Positions 43,151 through 54,798 of a stretch of DNA of 64,000 nt are shown one piece after another. The DNA is from Piezodorus guildinii (Eukaryota; Arthropoda; Insecta; Hemiptera; Pentatomidae), in contig CM041294.1 in NCBI GenBank assembly GCA_023052935.1, positions 21,290,635-21,354,634 on the forward strand, written 5' to 3'. Position numbers and translations under genes: made by a program. A model generated the notes under the pieces. The model was not told the DNA's origin and searched no databases. It saw nothing but the letters and a program-made list of their open reading frames with translations. Every line of letters begins with the position of its first letter. The stretch's first letter is position 1.

Positions 43151-43640
43151 ATTATTTGGTCGGGTCAAGACTGGAAAAAACATGGATCCTCCCGGACTAC
43201 TGGGTTTCACAGTTCCTCACGGGGCAGAGGGGCTTCCGAGCAAAACTTGCTAAGTACTGGAAAAACATCAGTCCCCTATGTCCCAGTTGTGGTGTTCCGG
43301 AGACCACCGAGCATATTCTCCTTGCCTGCGCCGTTTATGAGACACTGAGAACGAATCTTCTGAAGAACACAGGCCTCTATATCCTGACGGAGAGTGACAT
43401 TCTTCACCTAGTAACCAAAGAAAACTACCGTACTACAAAGCATTCGTATACGGGTGGAAAGAATGCGTTGGTCCAAGTCACTTCAGGCTGGGTAGGGGAG
43501 AAGAATGAAGAAGGCTGCCGAACATCTTAACTAACTCCGAAGACAAAAAGCAGCAGTGGTTTGTATCTTGGTACTTCCTACATATGCGAAGACCCGTATT
43601 GCCTTCAAGGCAGGGAAGGGTTTAAATAAATAAATAAAGC
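43151..43640 (+). pseudogene. R1-like LINE C-terminal fragment
   Basis: Reads FLTGQRGFRAKLAKYWKNIS and then CPSCGVPETTEHILLAC, the C-x2-C-x7-H-x4-C finger found after the RT domain of R1-group LINEs. The reading is open to 43530 but lacks everything upstream. It ends in an (AAAT)n tail at about 43622-43637. It abuts a truncated REP copy. Confidence 0.75.
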
Positions 43641-43765
43641 TCTTGTTTGTAACATTATAAGGGAGCATTGACTATTATTCTAAGGACTTTGAACTGAAAG
43701 GATTGGCTACGTTTGGTGTTCGAAAATGTAGTAGTTCCCCATAGTTCAATTCCGTAAGTCCACAT
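43641..43765 (-). pseudogene. Jockey-type LINE fragment, outer layer of a nest
   Basis: Matches the full-length Jockey LINEs around YGLELWGTAK...QSFQSKVLRTIVNAP on the minus strand. It is broken at 43765 by another LINE and seems to resume at 49151. Confidence 0.75.
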
Positions 43766-44416
43766 TCTTTTTTTTTTTTTTTTTTTTCATAACTCCAATT
43801 TAGTAACATGTTTTGCCAAAATAGTTTTTGAATTATTCCTTTTACTGTATCTAAATACATTTTAGGCTGTTTCTGTTAATAGATAATGTTTTTAAATTGC
43901 TATCACTGATTTGCTATTCCTCTTGGTGGTGGGGATCACTTCAATCTTGACACTTCTTGTCTTAAGTTAATCTTAATCTACCTTACACTATGTTGCCACC
44001 TCTGAGGAGCTGGTGGAACCTTAAGCCTACTAAAAAGTGAATTAGAAAGCACTTTTAAAGAATTATAAAAATTATGTCTTCTTTTCGCAAGGAATTCTGT
44101 CACTTTAGGAATATTTTTTTTTTTTTTTCTTTTTATTGAGATATATTACAATTTGTTACAAAATGAACAATAATAATATTGATAAGAGACCACATTCATA
44201 CTATATATACAGAAAATAATAATAATGGTCAAATTTCATAAAATATAACATAAATTCAAATATATACAATAAAATAATAATAATAAATAAAAAACAAAAC
44301 AAATCGAAACATAAACCTATTATTGAGATAAATAAAAAGTTGGCAAATAAATAAACATCTTACACACAATCATAACTATATACAATATATACAATTGCTA
44401 AAGGGACCCCTGCAAG

Positions 44417-44448
44417 CGCTTTTTCCTCCACTTGTGGAGGAAAAAGCG
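44417..44448. repeat. Perfect 15-bp hairpin in the LINE 3' UTR
   Basis: CGCTTTTTCCTCCAC and its exact reverse complement GTGGAGGAAAAAGCG are separated by 2 bases (TT). It lies in a 130-bp block of the 3' UTR that copy 1 lacks. Confidence 0.9.
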
Positions 44449-44588
44449 GTATCCAAGAGATCCCAGCACCTCTATCTCAGCCGCATCACTGGTCTGAGCC
44501 AGTGGAGGCTGAGTTAGGGCGCTGTAGCCACAAACATACCGTACATGAGTGGAGGATCTGACCATTGTCAGAACTCCAGTTTAAATGT

Positions 44589-47266
44589 TTACAATAGGTC
44601 TCGTGGCCACTGCCGTTTCAATCTTCGAGGAGGGTTGTAGGGATGGGTGGTGCTGGATAGGGATTGTGCAAGAGGGTTAGGATGATGACTAAGGTTCTGA
44701 TGAAATTTGGAAAATTTGGATGGTACCAGGTCTAAAACAAACGGAATATTAAGGTCATGGTGTAGGGTACAGTTGGTAACGTAATAAGGAGCATTAACTA
44801 TTGTTCGGAGGACTTTGGATTGGAAGGATTGGATGCGTTTAATGTTAGAATGTTTAGCTGTCCCCCACAGTTCAAGTCCGTAGGTCCATATAGGTTTCAG
44901 TACTGTCTTGTATATTAGTAATTTGTTGTCAACTGTAAGATGAGATTTTCTGTTTAGTAGTCTGTATAACTGGCCGAATCTGCGGTTGAGTTCTTTTCTT
45001 TTTAGTCTTGTATGTGGGTTCCACGTCAGTCTTTTGTCTAGTAAAAAGCCGAGATACCGGACTGTGTCTGAGGAAGGAAGCGGTATGGAATTGAAATTAA
45101 CCGTTGGACAGGATTTGCGTCGAAGGGTGAATGTGACGTGAGTGCATTTGCTTTCGTTCACCTTAATGCGCCAAGCATTGCACCAGTCTTCGACAAGGGA
45201 AAGGTGCTTTTGGAGATTTAGCGATGCTGCTTCAGGATCGGAATTAGATGATAAAATGGCTGTGTCATCAGCAAATGTTGCCAGAAAGGTATTGGGGTCG
45301 GTAGGGATATCGGCGGTGAAGAGGATGTAGAGGACGGGTCCTAAGACGCTGCCTTGAGGAACACCGGCCTCAACAGTATATTGTTCGGAAAATTCGGAAC
45401 CACAGCGAACTCGGAAGGAGCGGTTGGATAAATAGGATCGGAGGATTAGGTATAAGGATTGAGGTAAATGGGTTTTGAGCTTAAAGAGCAGTCCCGGGTG
45501 CCACACCCGGTCAAAAGCTTGAGCTATGTCCAGAAAGGCACCCGAACAATACTCCTTGCACTCAAGGGCGGAGGAAATGTGGTCTACAACTCGGAGTCCT
45601 TGCTGAACCGTGGAATGTTGAGGACGAAATCCGAACTGATGTGAAGGAAAATTTTGAAATTTGGCTAGGATTCGTTTTAGTAGGAGCTTTTCGGAAATTT
45701 TTGAGAGGATCGGAAGTAGGCTGATAGGTCTGTAAGATGACGTGTTGTTAGAAGGTTTGCCTGGTTTTAGGAAAAGGATCATAGTTGAATGTTTCCATAA
45801 GAGAGGAAAATAGGTAGTGCGTAGGATACAGTTTATAGAGATATGTAAGGAATGTAATGGCTTTAGGTGGAAGTTGTCTTAAGATTTGGGGAGTAAGGAG
45901 ATCGTATCCAGGAGATTTGCGGAGAGGAAGCTTTTAAGAAGATATCTGACCTCAGAGGGACTAACTGCTTTAGGTGGTAAGGATAGTGGTATTGGTGACG
46001 TGAGGAACTCTTCAACTGCTGCAGTATGGGTTGGATTAAGCTCTGGATGAGGAGTAAAAACTTTGGAAAGGTGCTGTGCGAATTCCTCGGCCTTATGCTT
46101 GTCAGAAGCAGCCCAGGAACCATCACAGCGCCGGAGAGGATGGGAAATGGTGTGGGATTTTAGGATTCTCTTCGTGACATTCCACAGGGAATTGTCACGA
46201 GTCGAGAGAGAGGAAAGGTAGATATTGTAGGATTGGGAACGGAAGATCGCCAACTCCGCTTTAATTTTCTACAAAAAAAATTATAGGAGCGGCGATCCTC
46301 TGGGTGGCGGGTGCGTTGCCATAATGTTCTAGCTCGGCGTTTGCTGTTGATGAGGTCTGTCAGGTGTTGTGGTAAATGGCTTTTGTAAGGAATTATTTGG
46401 GATTGTTTGGGAGAGGAGGCAGTCCAGGCGGCTTGTTGAATAGCGGTTGTAAAGGAATATACGGCGTCGTCAAGGTCATTTGGGGTTTTGAGAATCACTC
46501 TGAGGTCAATATCACTAGTGAGAATTTCGCGGAAGAGGTTCCAGTTGACAGGGCCCCTAATGAATGACGGTGGGATAGGTTTAGGAATAGGTGTTATGGA
46601 TACATTTAGAATCAATGGACTATGATCAGAGGATAGTTCATCAAGGCGAGCTATGGAAAAATTCAGAGAGCCTAATCCGCTGTGGATGAAGAAGTCGAGG
46701 ATGTCAGGATTACGGTTAGGATCTGTTGGCCAGTAGGTAGGAGAATCGGGAGGTAGGAGATGAAAGCGTCGGGAGTTGAGTGCAGACTGCAATGTCCGTC
46801 CACGAGAATTGGTGGTTCTAGAACCCCACTGTTGGTTCTTAGCGTTTAAGTCTGCACCCAAAATGAAGTGATTACCCAAGGAGTTGAGGAAGGAACCAAA
46901 TTGGGCAGAGGAAATGGGATGTTTAGGAGGGCAGTATGCTGATGCGATGGTAAGCGGAAAGGAAAAGGTTTTGATAACGATGGAAGTTGCTTGTAGGTAA
47001 TCGTGGGCGGAAATTGGGTGTAAGTGATGGGTGAGGGATCGGCGGACTATGACAGCAGTACCGGCATGGGCTTTGCCGTCTGGATGGTCTGTCCGGTATG
47101 TCGTGTATCCTGATATTTTAAAGTACTGTTTAGTGGTTAGTCTAGTTTCAGTAATGAGTGCAACATCAATGTTTTTGTCCTGCAGTACGGCTGTAAGTTC
47201 GTCAGTGTGAGTTCTAACACCATTCGCATTCCAAAGGAGAATGGATAAGGAATTAGGTGAGGTCAT
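44589..47266 (-). pseudogene. Jockey copy 2 ORF2, endonuclease-RT with frameshifts
   Basis: Starts MTSPNSLSILLWNANGV at 47266, directly after the ORF1 stop. Endonuclease motifs are intact (LITETRLT, GADLNAKNQQWGSRTTNSRG, SSDHSPLIL). Frameshifts fall near 46262, 45940 and 45830. RT continues from there to 44589, with QFGFRPQHSTVQQG, the catalytic FADDTAIL near 45265 and the end RLKRQWPRDLL. Not functional. Good general agreement with copy 1 makes both shift positions and reading clear. Confidence 0.9.
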
Positions 47267-48578
47267 TTATGGTTTTTTTAAGGCAGGAATGAGATTTGTT
47301 ACGAGATTCGTAAGGAGTGATATTAGGGGCATAACAAGGGATTTAATTTCGGAAATAAAGGATGTCATCAAACTGGTAAGGTCTGTGGCGTTTGAAGGAG
47401 GAGGAATATGAGAGATTTGTGGTGGATTAGGATTCTTAGGATTGGTTACATTTTGAGAAAGAGGTATATGTGGAATGGATTGAGGTACATTTTGTAGTTC
47501 CGGCAGGGCCACGGCTTCAGTACTTTGATTCCCACCTCCAAGTAAGTGGGCAAATGATAAATTTGCATCAATAAGTTTTGAGGGTTCTCTTCTGTTTCTT
47601 ACTTGTCTTGCTGTTTCATCCAGTACTTGAGGTTTTTGAAACCTGGTCCTCAGCTCCTTATAGATTTGGCATCCTTTATAGTTGGCCGGGTGGTCCTTCA
47701 GGCAATGAGCACATACAGCTGGTGTTGATTTTGGTTTTGTACACTCCACAGACTTGTGCTGTTCACCGCATTTCACGCATCGAGGTATGTGATGACAATA
47801 ACTTTTAGTATGACCATATGCTTGACAATTATGGCACTGAATTATCTCTCTCTTTGTGTAAGGTTTTTCAACTCTTACACTGGAATAGTACAATCTATTG
47901 AGGTCATAGATTTTTTCAACTCCTTCAGCTGGTTCCAAATCCACAAAAAAGAGAGGTAGAGGAATTTTATCCTTTAGGACGTTAGTGACTTGCCGCACTT
48001 TATAGCCCATCTCCGTTAGTTCTTCTTTAATAGCTTCAACTGGTGTCGAGGGGTGTAAGTTTCTGATTACAACCCTTAAAGCTCTCTCTTGGCGTAGCTG
48101 ATAGGTATGGAAATCTGCTTTGGTTTCAGTTAGGTATTTCACTATTTTTCTATATGTCTCGGCAGTAGTAGGAGATATTTTGGTATCATTGATTCTACTC
48201 ATACAGTAGTAGCTGGTAGATTCGGTAATTTTGTTCAATTGCGCACACAACAACTGGAAATTTCTAATATTTTTGACAAATATTGGAGGAGGCCGTGGTT
48301 CACTAGGTATAGGAGTAGATTCCATGTTTTCTTTTTCATTATGTAAAATCTGAAAAGGATTTGGGGTGAAAAAGGGCGATTCGTCAGTCATCCCTTGTGA
48401 CGATGTGCCAGGTTGTGGTTCAGATTCTGAATTAGTACCGGAAGGGGTTGCTTGTAGATTTAATCTTTTATTAGTATCACGGCGGGGGTCTTTGTTTTGT
48501 AGGTGACGGGATTGAACCACTAGATCTAGATCTTTTAGTTGAAGCTTTGGAGGACATTACTTGATGATAGTATCGCAT
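47267..48578 (-). pseudogene. Jockey copy 2 ORF1, N-terminal frameshift
   Basis: The reading starts at 48578 (or the downstream ATG at 48557, MSSKASTKRSRS) and shifts in a C-run near 48483-48488. The main frame resumes to 47267 with the same PRE_C2HC-type region and three zinc knuckles as copy 1 (CHNCQAYGHTKSYC, CVKCGEQHKSVEC, CAHCLKDHPANYKGC). An in-frame ATG at 48520 would give a 417-residue protein lacking the basic N-terminus. Confidence 0.9.
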
Positions 48579-49150
48579 TTCATGTATAGAAAGTAATTAA
48601 ATAATAACCAGATGTGGGAAAAAAACAATAACTTAAAAAAAGTTAAGCAAGACCAGCCTTGCCGGGCTATTGGCAATCAGCTGATATGAAGAGGTGACTC
48701 AGCATTCACTTTACACTGTAAATTATATCACAACTTACCGCTGTTTGCTCCAATAATAACTGTTGTTGTTATCCTGAAGTCTGATGATGTTTTCAAGACT
48801 GTGCTGAAGTGAAATCCAACTGTAAAAGCAAGAAATCCGAGAGCCGACTTGAAATATGACTGCTATACTCACGCGCATGCGCAGAACTGTTAGGAATATT
48901 AAATAGCAAATGAAGTCTTTCTGCCTTTTCTTTTTCAAAAGTAGTTCTTCTAGCAATTTTCTTTAACATTCCATTTTGGAATTTCCGTAGCTTCTTTCTT
49001 GAATTTTCTGAACAATGGTTTAGTAACGGTGTTCCGTATAATACAGAAGGTCTGATCACAATTTTGTAAATTAGAAGTTTCAATCTGAAACATAGATTCG
49101 GAGTTTGAAAGAGGTGGTTAAATTTGTAGGTTTTCTGTCTTACTTTTGAT

Positions 49151-49190
49151 AGTCCACATAGCTTTGGGAATAGTTTATATACAGGTGAGT
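49151..49190 (-). pseudogene. Continuation of the outer Jockey fragment
   Basis: AGTCCACATAGCTTTGGGAA loosely matches the next bases of the Jockey RT (GGTCCATATAGGTTTCAG...), as expected if LINE-X split this fragment. Confidence 0.45.
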
Positions 49191-49889
49191 GAAAGTAAAA
49201 AAGCGAGATTAAGTGGATTCGATTTTAAGAAAATTATTTTTTCATTCCTCCATGGTTAAAAATATTAGGCAATGAGAAAGCAAAAGTTAATTTAAAAAAA
49301 AAATTAAGAAACGTACTTTAAAATCAAATATCTCAGAGGTATTTTGGCACAAAAATGAAATGCTCGTATCAAAATAAACTAATCCAGAGGGTGCTAAGGT
49401 AACAGAGGGGAAAATTCGTTGATGCTCGCTGAGGCACAGGCGGCTGAGACATAATTCCTGCTTCAACAACAATGTAAGGTTATTAGGGCTCCAGCAGAAG
49501 AGGTTTGTGCCCCCTCCTCCTCTCCTTCCGTGTAACTCTGAAAATATAATTAATTTCAAAGGCTTGTAAGCCGAGGTAAAGGTATTCTATAGCTCCGCGC
49601 GGGTCTTGATTTCTCTTTCTCGATCTTCACCTAAATTATGCTCAAGCCACAATACTGACAATTTTCTTATTAATAAGATGAAATAAACCTGTATGCCCAT
49701 ATCCAGTTTAACAATATTATATATTAATACTAAATTTCCTAATTTAATATAGTTTTAACTAGAAAGACCGGAACTAACTCCATAGTGTTTGTAAGCTCTC
49801 TTTGACGGTTGCAATATTGGTTAAACTGCAATAATGTGAACAATCTACAATATAGTCAATGTGAAAACCTATTTACTCTCATTTGCCTA
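49191..49889. other. Unannotated interval
   Basis: A moderately GC-rich patch lies at 49385-49540 with an open minus-strand frame lacking any motif. No repeat match found. Confidence 0.4.
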
Positions 49890-50545
49890 TATAGATGAAA
49901 TATATAGTTAGGGAAAGTATTTCGATATCGTGAAAATTTTCGAATTCCAGTTTTCAATGGAAATACACGTTTTAGGGTTCCCTGAGTCCAAATAACCAAA
50001 TTCCGCAAAAAGGTCTCTGTGCGTGTGTCTTAAGCCCAGCGCAATAATGAAAAGTCGTACGAAAAGAAGCCCAAGATGTTACAGCAACTTTTTCATCAAA
50101 ATCGGCCAACGAGAAGAGCCACGTTATAACATGCATTTTGCACTTTTTTATGATTTTCTCAAAAACGGCTGAATGATTTTGATTAAAACTCGCTAAATCG
50201 ATGTAAAATTTAATGCACTTTAATTTCATGTAGGTTTCATTCTGAATGGAATATTCAGACAGAGTTTAAATACCGATCTTTTTTCATTTTCTTCCTCTAA
50301 ATTACTTTAAATTCTAGATTCCAAATAATTAACCATATCATTTTGTTAGTTTTTATAAAAAACGTGAAAATATACAAGTTGAACGAATTTCATTATTAAC
50401 TAGAGAAGTGTGGAAAAATGTATTTTAGGTAATTTTTATTTTCCAAACCTAAGAATAGTAATATATATGTATAATATACCGTTGGAAAGCAGAAGATTTT
50501 AGTAAAAATGTCTTGATTACAAAGTTGTAAAAGGTAATGTAAAGC
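49890..50545 (+). repeat. REP copy, 3'-truncated
   Basis: From GATGAAATATATAGTTAGGG to AAAGGTAATGTAAAGCGAC; the last third is absent. The 3' end of a REP copy appears again at 51088, after an intervening LINE fragment. Confidence 0.82.
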
Positions 50546-50607
50546 GACGGCCCTGTTCGCTATAAACTTCTGTCATTATTTTATATAACAATTTTATATT
50601 TTTATAT

Positions 50608-51030
50608 CTGAAACGACAGGAAACTGCTCGTAGGTACCGATTACTACAACAGTTACTCGACAGACGCTCAAAACTTTCTATTTACTACAAAAAACTCATT
50701 TATATAACCATTATAAGGCCTATTAGGACCTACGGCATTGAGTTATGGGGGTCCACTAAACCATCAAATTCCTCTCGCATCCAATCCCTGCAATCCAAGA
50801 TCCTTCGAAAAATCCTTAATGCTCCATACTTTGTTAGCAATAAAATTATCCATTAAGACCTAAATATCCAATTAGTTGAAGACTTAGCCCGATCCAGATA
50901 TACATCCTTCCATTCAAAACTTTCTCCTCATTCAAACCCGCTTATCCGTGACCTCTCCTCAACATCTATTCCTGACAATCCATCGAGGCGACTTAAATGA
51001 ATGGGACATTGGAGTTTTACTAATGGGTAG
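50608..51030 (+). pseudogene. Jockey-type LINE, RT C-terminal fragment
   Basis: Readable as LLQQLLDRRSKLSIYYKKL, YGIELWGSTKPSNSSRIQSL, QSKILRKILNAPYFVSN and VEDLARSRYTSFHSKLS with stops and shifts. It lies between two parts of REP (49890-50545 and 51088-51162); loss of REP sequence at the boundary cannot be excluded. Confidence 0.8.
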
Positions 51031-51087
51031 TTTATTTACAGGACAATCATGTGTATTAATCTCAAATCAACCCAATTTACTTGTATT

Positions 51088-51162
51088 GAATCAATTCTTA
51101 ATTTAATTTTATCAACCGAAGTAAGTGAAACTCGTTGACACTGTTGCGCGCACCAGATTTTT
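51088..51162 (+). repeat. REP 3' end
   Basis: ACCGAAGTAAGTGAAACTCG then GTTGCGCGCACCAGATTTTT. Possibly the missing end of the copy starting at 49890. Confidence 0.75.
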
Positions 51163-51309
51163 TTAATTCGTTTTTTAAAAAGAGCCATTACTAACATACT
51201 TTGAACTATTACAGCACTAGTTTGTTTGATTAAAAAATTTAAATCTTTCAAATCTGGGGCTTCCCTACTACAAACAGATCCTTGTTGAGATTAAAATTAT
51301 CAATAAAGC

Positions 51310-51790
51310 TGTCTTGAGGGAGCGGCGTGGTCTAGTGGATAGAGCACTAGTATACTGTTCCCCGAGTACTGGGTTCGAATCCCGGCTATGAGAGAACATT
51401 ATTTAATCTGTTAATTCAGCAGGAGTATAGATACCCTCCTGGGGCAGAACCAGCCTCTTTAAAGTGGGTAGCCAAATTAGGAGAAAAACCTGGCGGCTGG
51501 GTCTGATCAAAGTTTAATCACCTCATTGTTCGGCCGGTGTCCTAGAAACAGTACGAAACGCCATATGGAACGAGCCGAAAACACTTTATGGGATGTAGAA
51601 GATGGAGAGCAAACCATCCTCCAACCTCAAAATAACCCTTAAGACTTCTGCTACGGACATAACAGAAAGGAGTAAGTTTGGGGTCGGCTGCGGTATAGGG
51701 ACTAGCATTAGACCCTTTGTTTGATCTAACCATCATTATGAAGAATGATAAGGATTAGACCAAGTGGCAGCTAGAACAAGTAGACTGTAT
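51310..51790 (+). repeat. SINE-B, best copy
   Basis: The tRNA-like head has A box TGGTCTAGTGGATAGAGC and B box GGGTTCGAATCCC (51370-51382). The body includes TACCCTCCTGGGGCAGAACC and GTGGGTAGCCAAATTAGG. About 480 bp. The tRNA part would drive RNA polymerase III transcription. Other copies are at 11888, 16050 and 19655. No protein is encoded. Confidence 0.8.
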
Positions 51791-52227
51791 TTAATAAGTG
51801 AAATAAACAACTTTTGGATTAAATATTAGTGTATTTTGAACAATTGGGTTAGGTTATAGATTAACTTTAGGTGGGCTTCATATTTACATGTGAGTATGTT
51901 CGTCTTCTCAGTTCATCTCTTCCCTCTTCGCCTCGTCCAGCCTAGGGCGACCTTTTCTTCCTCTACTCCATTCTTATTGGAACGTACTCGGAAAACAAGA
52001 AGGAAGATGGTGTGTAGCGTGCACGCTTTTGCTGTACTTGTGCTTCTCTTCTTACCATATGTTTTGTAACAAAATATGGCCGCTTGTGGTACATTATTAA
52101 ATCGAGCGTACATGTTACACGAACACCATTCTATGAGGAAGTTAGCAGGTTCAAACCTGGCAGGTGGCTCTGAGAATTTTTAATAAAATTTTTGTGTTAC
52201 GCAGTTGTGTTCCTTAATTATATGTTT
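51791..52227. other. Unannotated interval
   Basis: A slightly GC-richer patch at 51900-52110 has a 66-codon minus-strand frame without recognisable motifs. No repeat match. Confidence 0.4.
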
Positions 52228-52229
52228 TA

Positions 52230-52949
52230 TTAGGTTGTCACATGAAATATCCGTTTTCAAGGTAAAGGATTTTTATTAAAAATACGATATGAAAACAAGA
52301 TAATTTTATTCGAAGTATTTACCTTCTTTTTCTGCACATTTTTCCCAACGTGACACCAACTTTTTTATCCCCGAACTGAAAAACTCTGGGCTTTAAAGTA
52401 AAACAAAATCTAAAAACGCACTTTTCACTTGATCATCATTTTCAAAAAGTTTTCCTTTGACGAAGTTGTCTAAATTCCTGAACAGGTAGTTGTGCTGAGA
52501 GTCCTTTAACTGTTTGGTAGGGGTTTCCTTCTACTGTATGTTTGAGGACATCGTTGTCTATTACGGACGGAGGTCTTCCTCGGGGCAAGTTTTCCAAGTC
52601 GGTATCCCCAGCTGAAAACTTAGCAAACCAACGGCGAATGGTCCGTCCATTAACACTCCCTTCCCCAAACGCCTTGCAAATATTTCTAGCGGCCTCAGCT
52701 GCTGAATGGCCGAGTTTAAACTCGTACAAAAACATTTCTCGAAAATCGCGAGTTTCCATATTCATATTTGGAGGTATACTAAAAAGTGGGTAATTGATTG
52801 GGAAGCTAATGTTTATAATACAAAGGTAGAGGATTAGTAACTGTTTACTTTAAATATTTAAAAATTCGGAAGAAAACCACAGAGACCTGCAAAATCCTTT
52901 ATGTATTTCAGTAACTATAAGAAAGGACATTTCATGTGAAACAACCCAA
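52230..52949 (-). mobile_element. Mariner transposon M3, strongly deleted
   Basis: 720 bp between TA dinucleotides (52228-52229, 52950-52951). The inverted repeats are TTAGGTTGTCACATGAAAT on the left and the complement of TTGGGTTGTTTCACATGAAA on the right. It is a different mariner family from M1/M2. A relative is the fragment at 59612-60016. Confidence 0.9.
52442..52765 (-). CDS. Mariner M3 truncated transposase (DNA-binding part)
   Basis: 107 codons starting MNMETRDFREMFLYEFKLG. Both helix-turn-helix segments remain (AAEAARNICKAFGEGSVNG, RTIRRWFAKFSAGD, TVKGLSAQL), then the frame crosses the deletion junction and stops at QRKTF. The next frame resumes the extreme C-terminus (ENDDQVKSAFLDFV, GIKKLVSRWEKCAEKEGKYF). 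All three catalytic aspartates are gone. It could bind ends but not cut. Confidence 0.85.
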   Translation of the reverse strand: MNMETRDFREMFLYEFKLGHSAAEAARNICKAFGEGSVNGRTIRRWFAKFSAGDTDLENLPRGRPPSVIDNDVLKHTVEGNPYQTVKGLSAQLPVQEFRQLRQRKTF

Positions 52950-52951
52950 TA

Positions 52952-53825
52952 TATTTAGGTTAAAAATTTGTGTATATCTATATATAAATATTGTATACTT
53001 CCGCTTATACTGTATATCTTTATGCTGTATTTTTTGTAATCCAATGCTTAGTAACCTTTCGTCCAAGTGATACAAGCATTGGTTTGTTGTAAGAATCACT
53101 GAATGCGAGCTCTTATTTTATATTAAATTATATTTTCCTCCTATAAAATTTTTGTAATTATAAAAAAACAAATAGGTAATATCAAATATTCAGAAAAGCT
53201 AATGGGGACACTACTAACAAAAGATCTAAATTATATTTATGAAATTCGAAATATTCATAAGCCCAATCAATCACAAATATCAATAAATTGTGAAACTGAA
53301 CCAACCCTCTTATTAATATGCAACATACACCACTAATGAATGATCAAGCCAATCAAAAGCTCTGCATTATTAAGGCTACAGAAACCAACTGGAATCTCGT
53401 TATAGATCTAATTTATAACTGAATTAAATAATGATAGTCATTCAGGATTAATTAATTAATATATCAATTTTATACATTATACAAATTTAAATAAATCATT
53501 TTAAATAAACATTTATGAGTGTGTCAGTTCTGAAAGTTAAAAATTTTATGTTTTAAAAATATGAGCTAAATACTGAATGGGCAGTATTTATATATTTTTT
53601 GGAATAAGGATTGGGTTTCTTAAACAGAGGGACTGTTATTCACCTACTTTTGTATTAATATTTTTCCTCAAATTATAAATGACTTTTGCAATGTTGAAAC
53701 GACGTGGAAGTAAATTCCCGTACCATAGTGATGGTTCCGATAAAAGGTTTTGCCCTCTTAGCAATATTTTACCATGATTTTTTCATAAAGTGTCCACCTC
53801 TTAATCAATTTTAAATGTATTCAAA
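52952..53825. other. AT-rich interval, nothing recognised
   Basis: No gene, RNA or repeat match. Confidence 0.5.
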
Positions 53826-54105
53826 ATCAGCCATGAAGAATGGTGTCAAAGCCGGAGAATTAAAATAAATCCTAACAAATCCCATCAAATAACCTTCACT
53901 CTACGTCGTAAACCTATGACTTCCTGCCCCACCGTATCCTTTAACGATATCCTACTTACTGCTGTTGAACAGATCCGGTACTTAGGACTCCACCTGGACA
54001 AACGCTTCACATGGAATCCTCATACTAGACAGGAAACTGCTCGTATATACAGATTACTACAAAACTTACTCGACAAACGCTCAGAACTTCCTATATATAT
54101 ACACA
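53826..54105 (+). pseudogene. Jockey-type LINE RT fragment
   Basis: Reads WCQSRRIKINPNKSHQITFT, then TVSFNDILLTAVEQIRYLGL, HLDKRFTWNPHTR, LLDKRSELPIY, matching the post-catalytic region of the Jockey LINEs. It ends abruptly at a short (TA/CA) stretch at 54093-54112. Confidence 0.82.
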
Positions 54106-54384
54106 CACACACTTAAGATAAAAACAAAATATATTTTTAAGGAATTCATACAGCCAGGATTGAACCCCTTCACTCGTGCCTTACTATTTCCATCTACCTT
54201 TCTTAAAATGTATAAAGAATAATTGAGTAAGAAATAAATAAGTAAAATGAGAATAAGAAAAAAATAAATATATGCAACAAGTCCCTAAACAAGAAAAAGA
54301 GAGCAATATTGTCCCATGTTGAAAACATATGTCCGCAAGTATAAGTATATAAATATATATACGTATAAAAATATATATATATAT

Positions 54385-54595
54385 GGGGACCGAGAGGCTG
54401 AGTGCATTAGCGTACGTTGCTGTGAACGCGCGCCGCCCAATACCAGTAATTTAGAGAATAAAAATAACGAGTTCGCGTATCGATGGCGAAGGGCTTTTAA
54501 TTCGGCATTTATCCCCCGCCTTCAATCCTTGTCCCGAGAAACCCCCATATAGCCTTAATAGGCGAGGTAGGGGTGGACAACAAATAAGAATAAGA
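54385..54595 (+). repeat. Possible SINE next to an (AT)n array
   Basis: GGGGACCGAGAGGCTGAGTG follows an (AT)n run just as in the SINE at 14535. GGCTGAGTGCATTAGCG resembles a Leu/Ser-type A box; no B box is clear. GC is well above the surroundings. Confidence 0.4.
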
Positions 54596-54798
54596 TAGTT
54601 AAGATTAAATTAAGTAAGATATAAGTATAACATATGTTTGTAGAACTCAAGATTTTAGAAAAATTAATAATGATAAATTAAGTCGTACAAGTAAATGGAA
54701 AGTGACGAAAAATCTAGAAGCTTGATTTATTTTAATTTATAATTCCTAATTTTATATTATTGCTATATTTACATAGAAACTAAAAATAATAAGACACT

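Larger units (their letters stand above)
44116..48889 (-). mobile_element. Complete Jockey-type LINE (copy 2)
   Basis: 4.77 kb, flanked by the perfect 11-bp duplication TTAGGAATATT (44105-44115, 48890-48900). Same architecture as copy 1: 5' UTR, ORF1, TAAATG junction, ORF2, 3' UTR, A-tail (T-run at 44116-44127). It has several frameshifts. Its 3' UTR carries about 130 bp not in copy 1, including a perfect hairpin at 44417-44448. Confidence 0.95.
43766..49150 (-). mobile_element. 5'-truncated LINE (LINE-X), split by Jockey copy 2
   Basis: This is the middle layer of the nest. The T-run at 43768-43787 is its A-tail. AGTCCACAT occurs at 43757-43765 and 49151-49159 as the target duplication. Its own sequence is 43766-44115 plus 48901-49150, the gap being Jockey copy 2. 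It encodes only the RT C-terminus (KLLIYKIVIRPSVLYGTPLL, LKKIARRTTFEKEKAERLHL on one side; VTEFLAKRRHNFYNSLK, PPAPQRWQHSVR on the other). The family differs from the two full-length Jockey LINEs but is probably of the same superfamily. Confidence 0.85.

Noticed and set aside
51310..51390. tRNA gene on the plus strand
   Set aside because: It is the tRNA-like head of SINE-B; the acceptor ends do not pair and the body follows directly.
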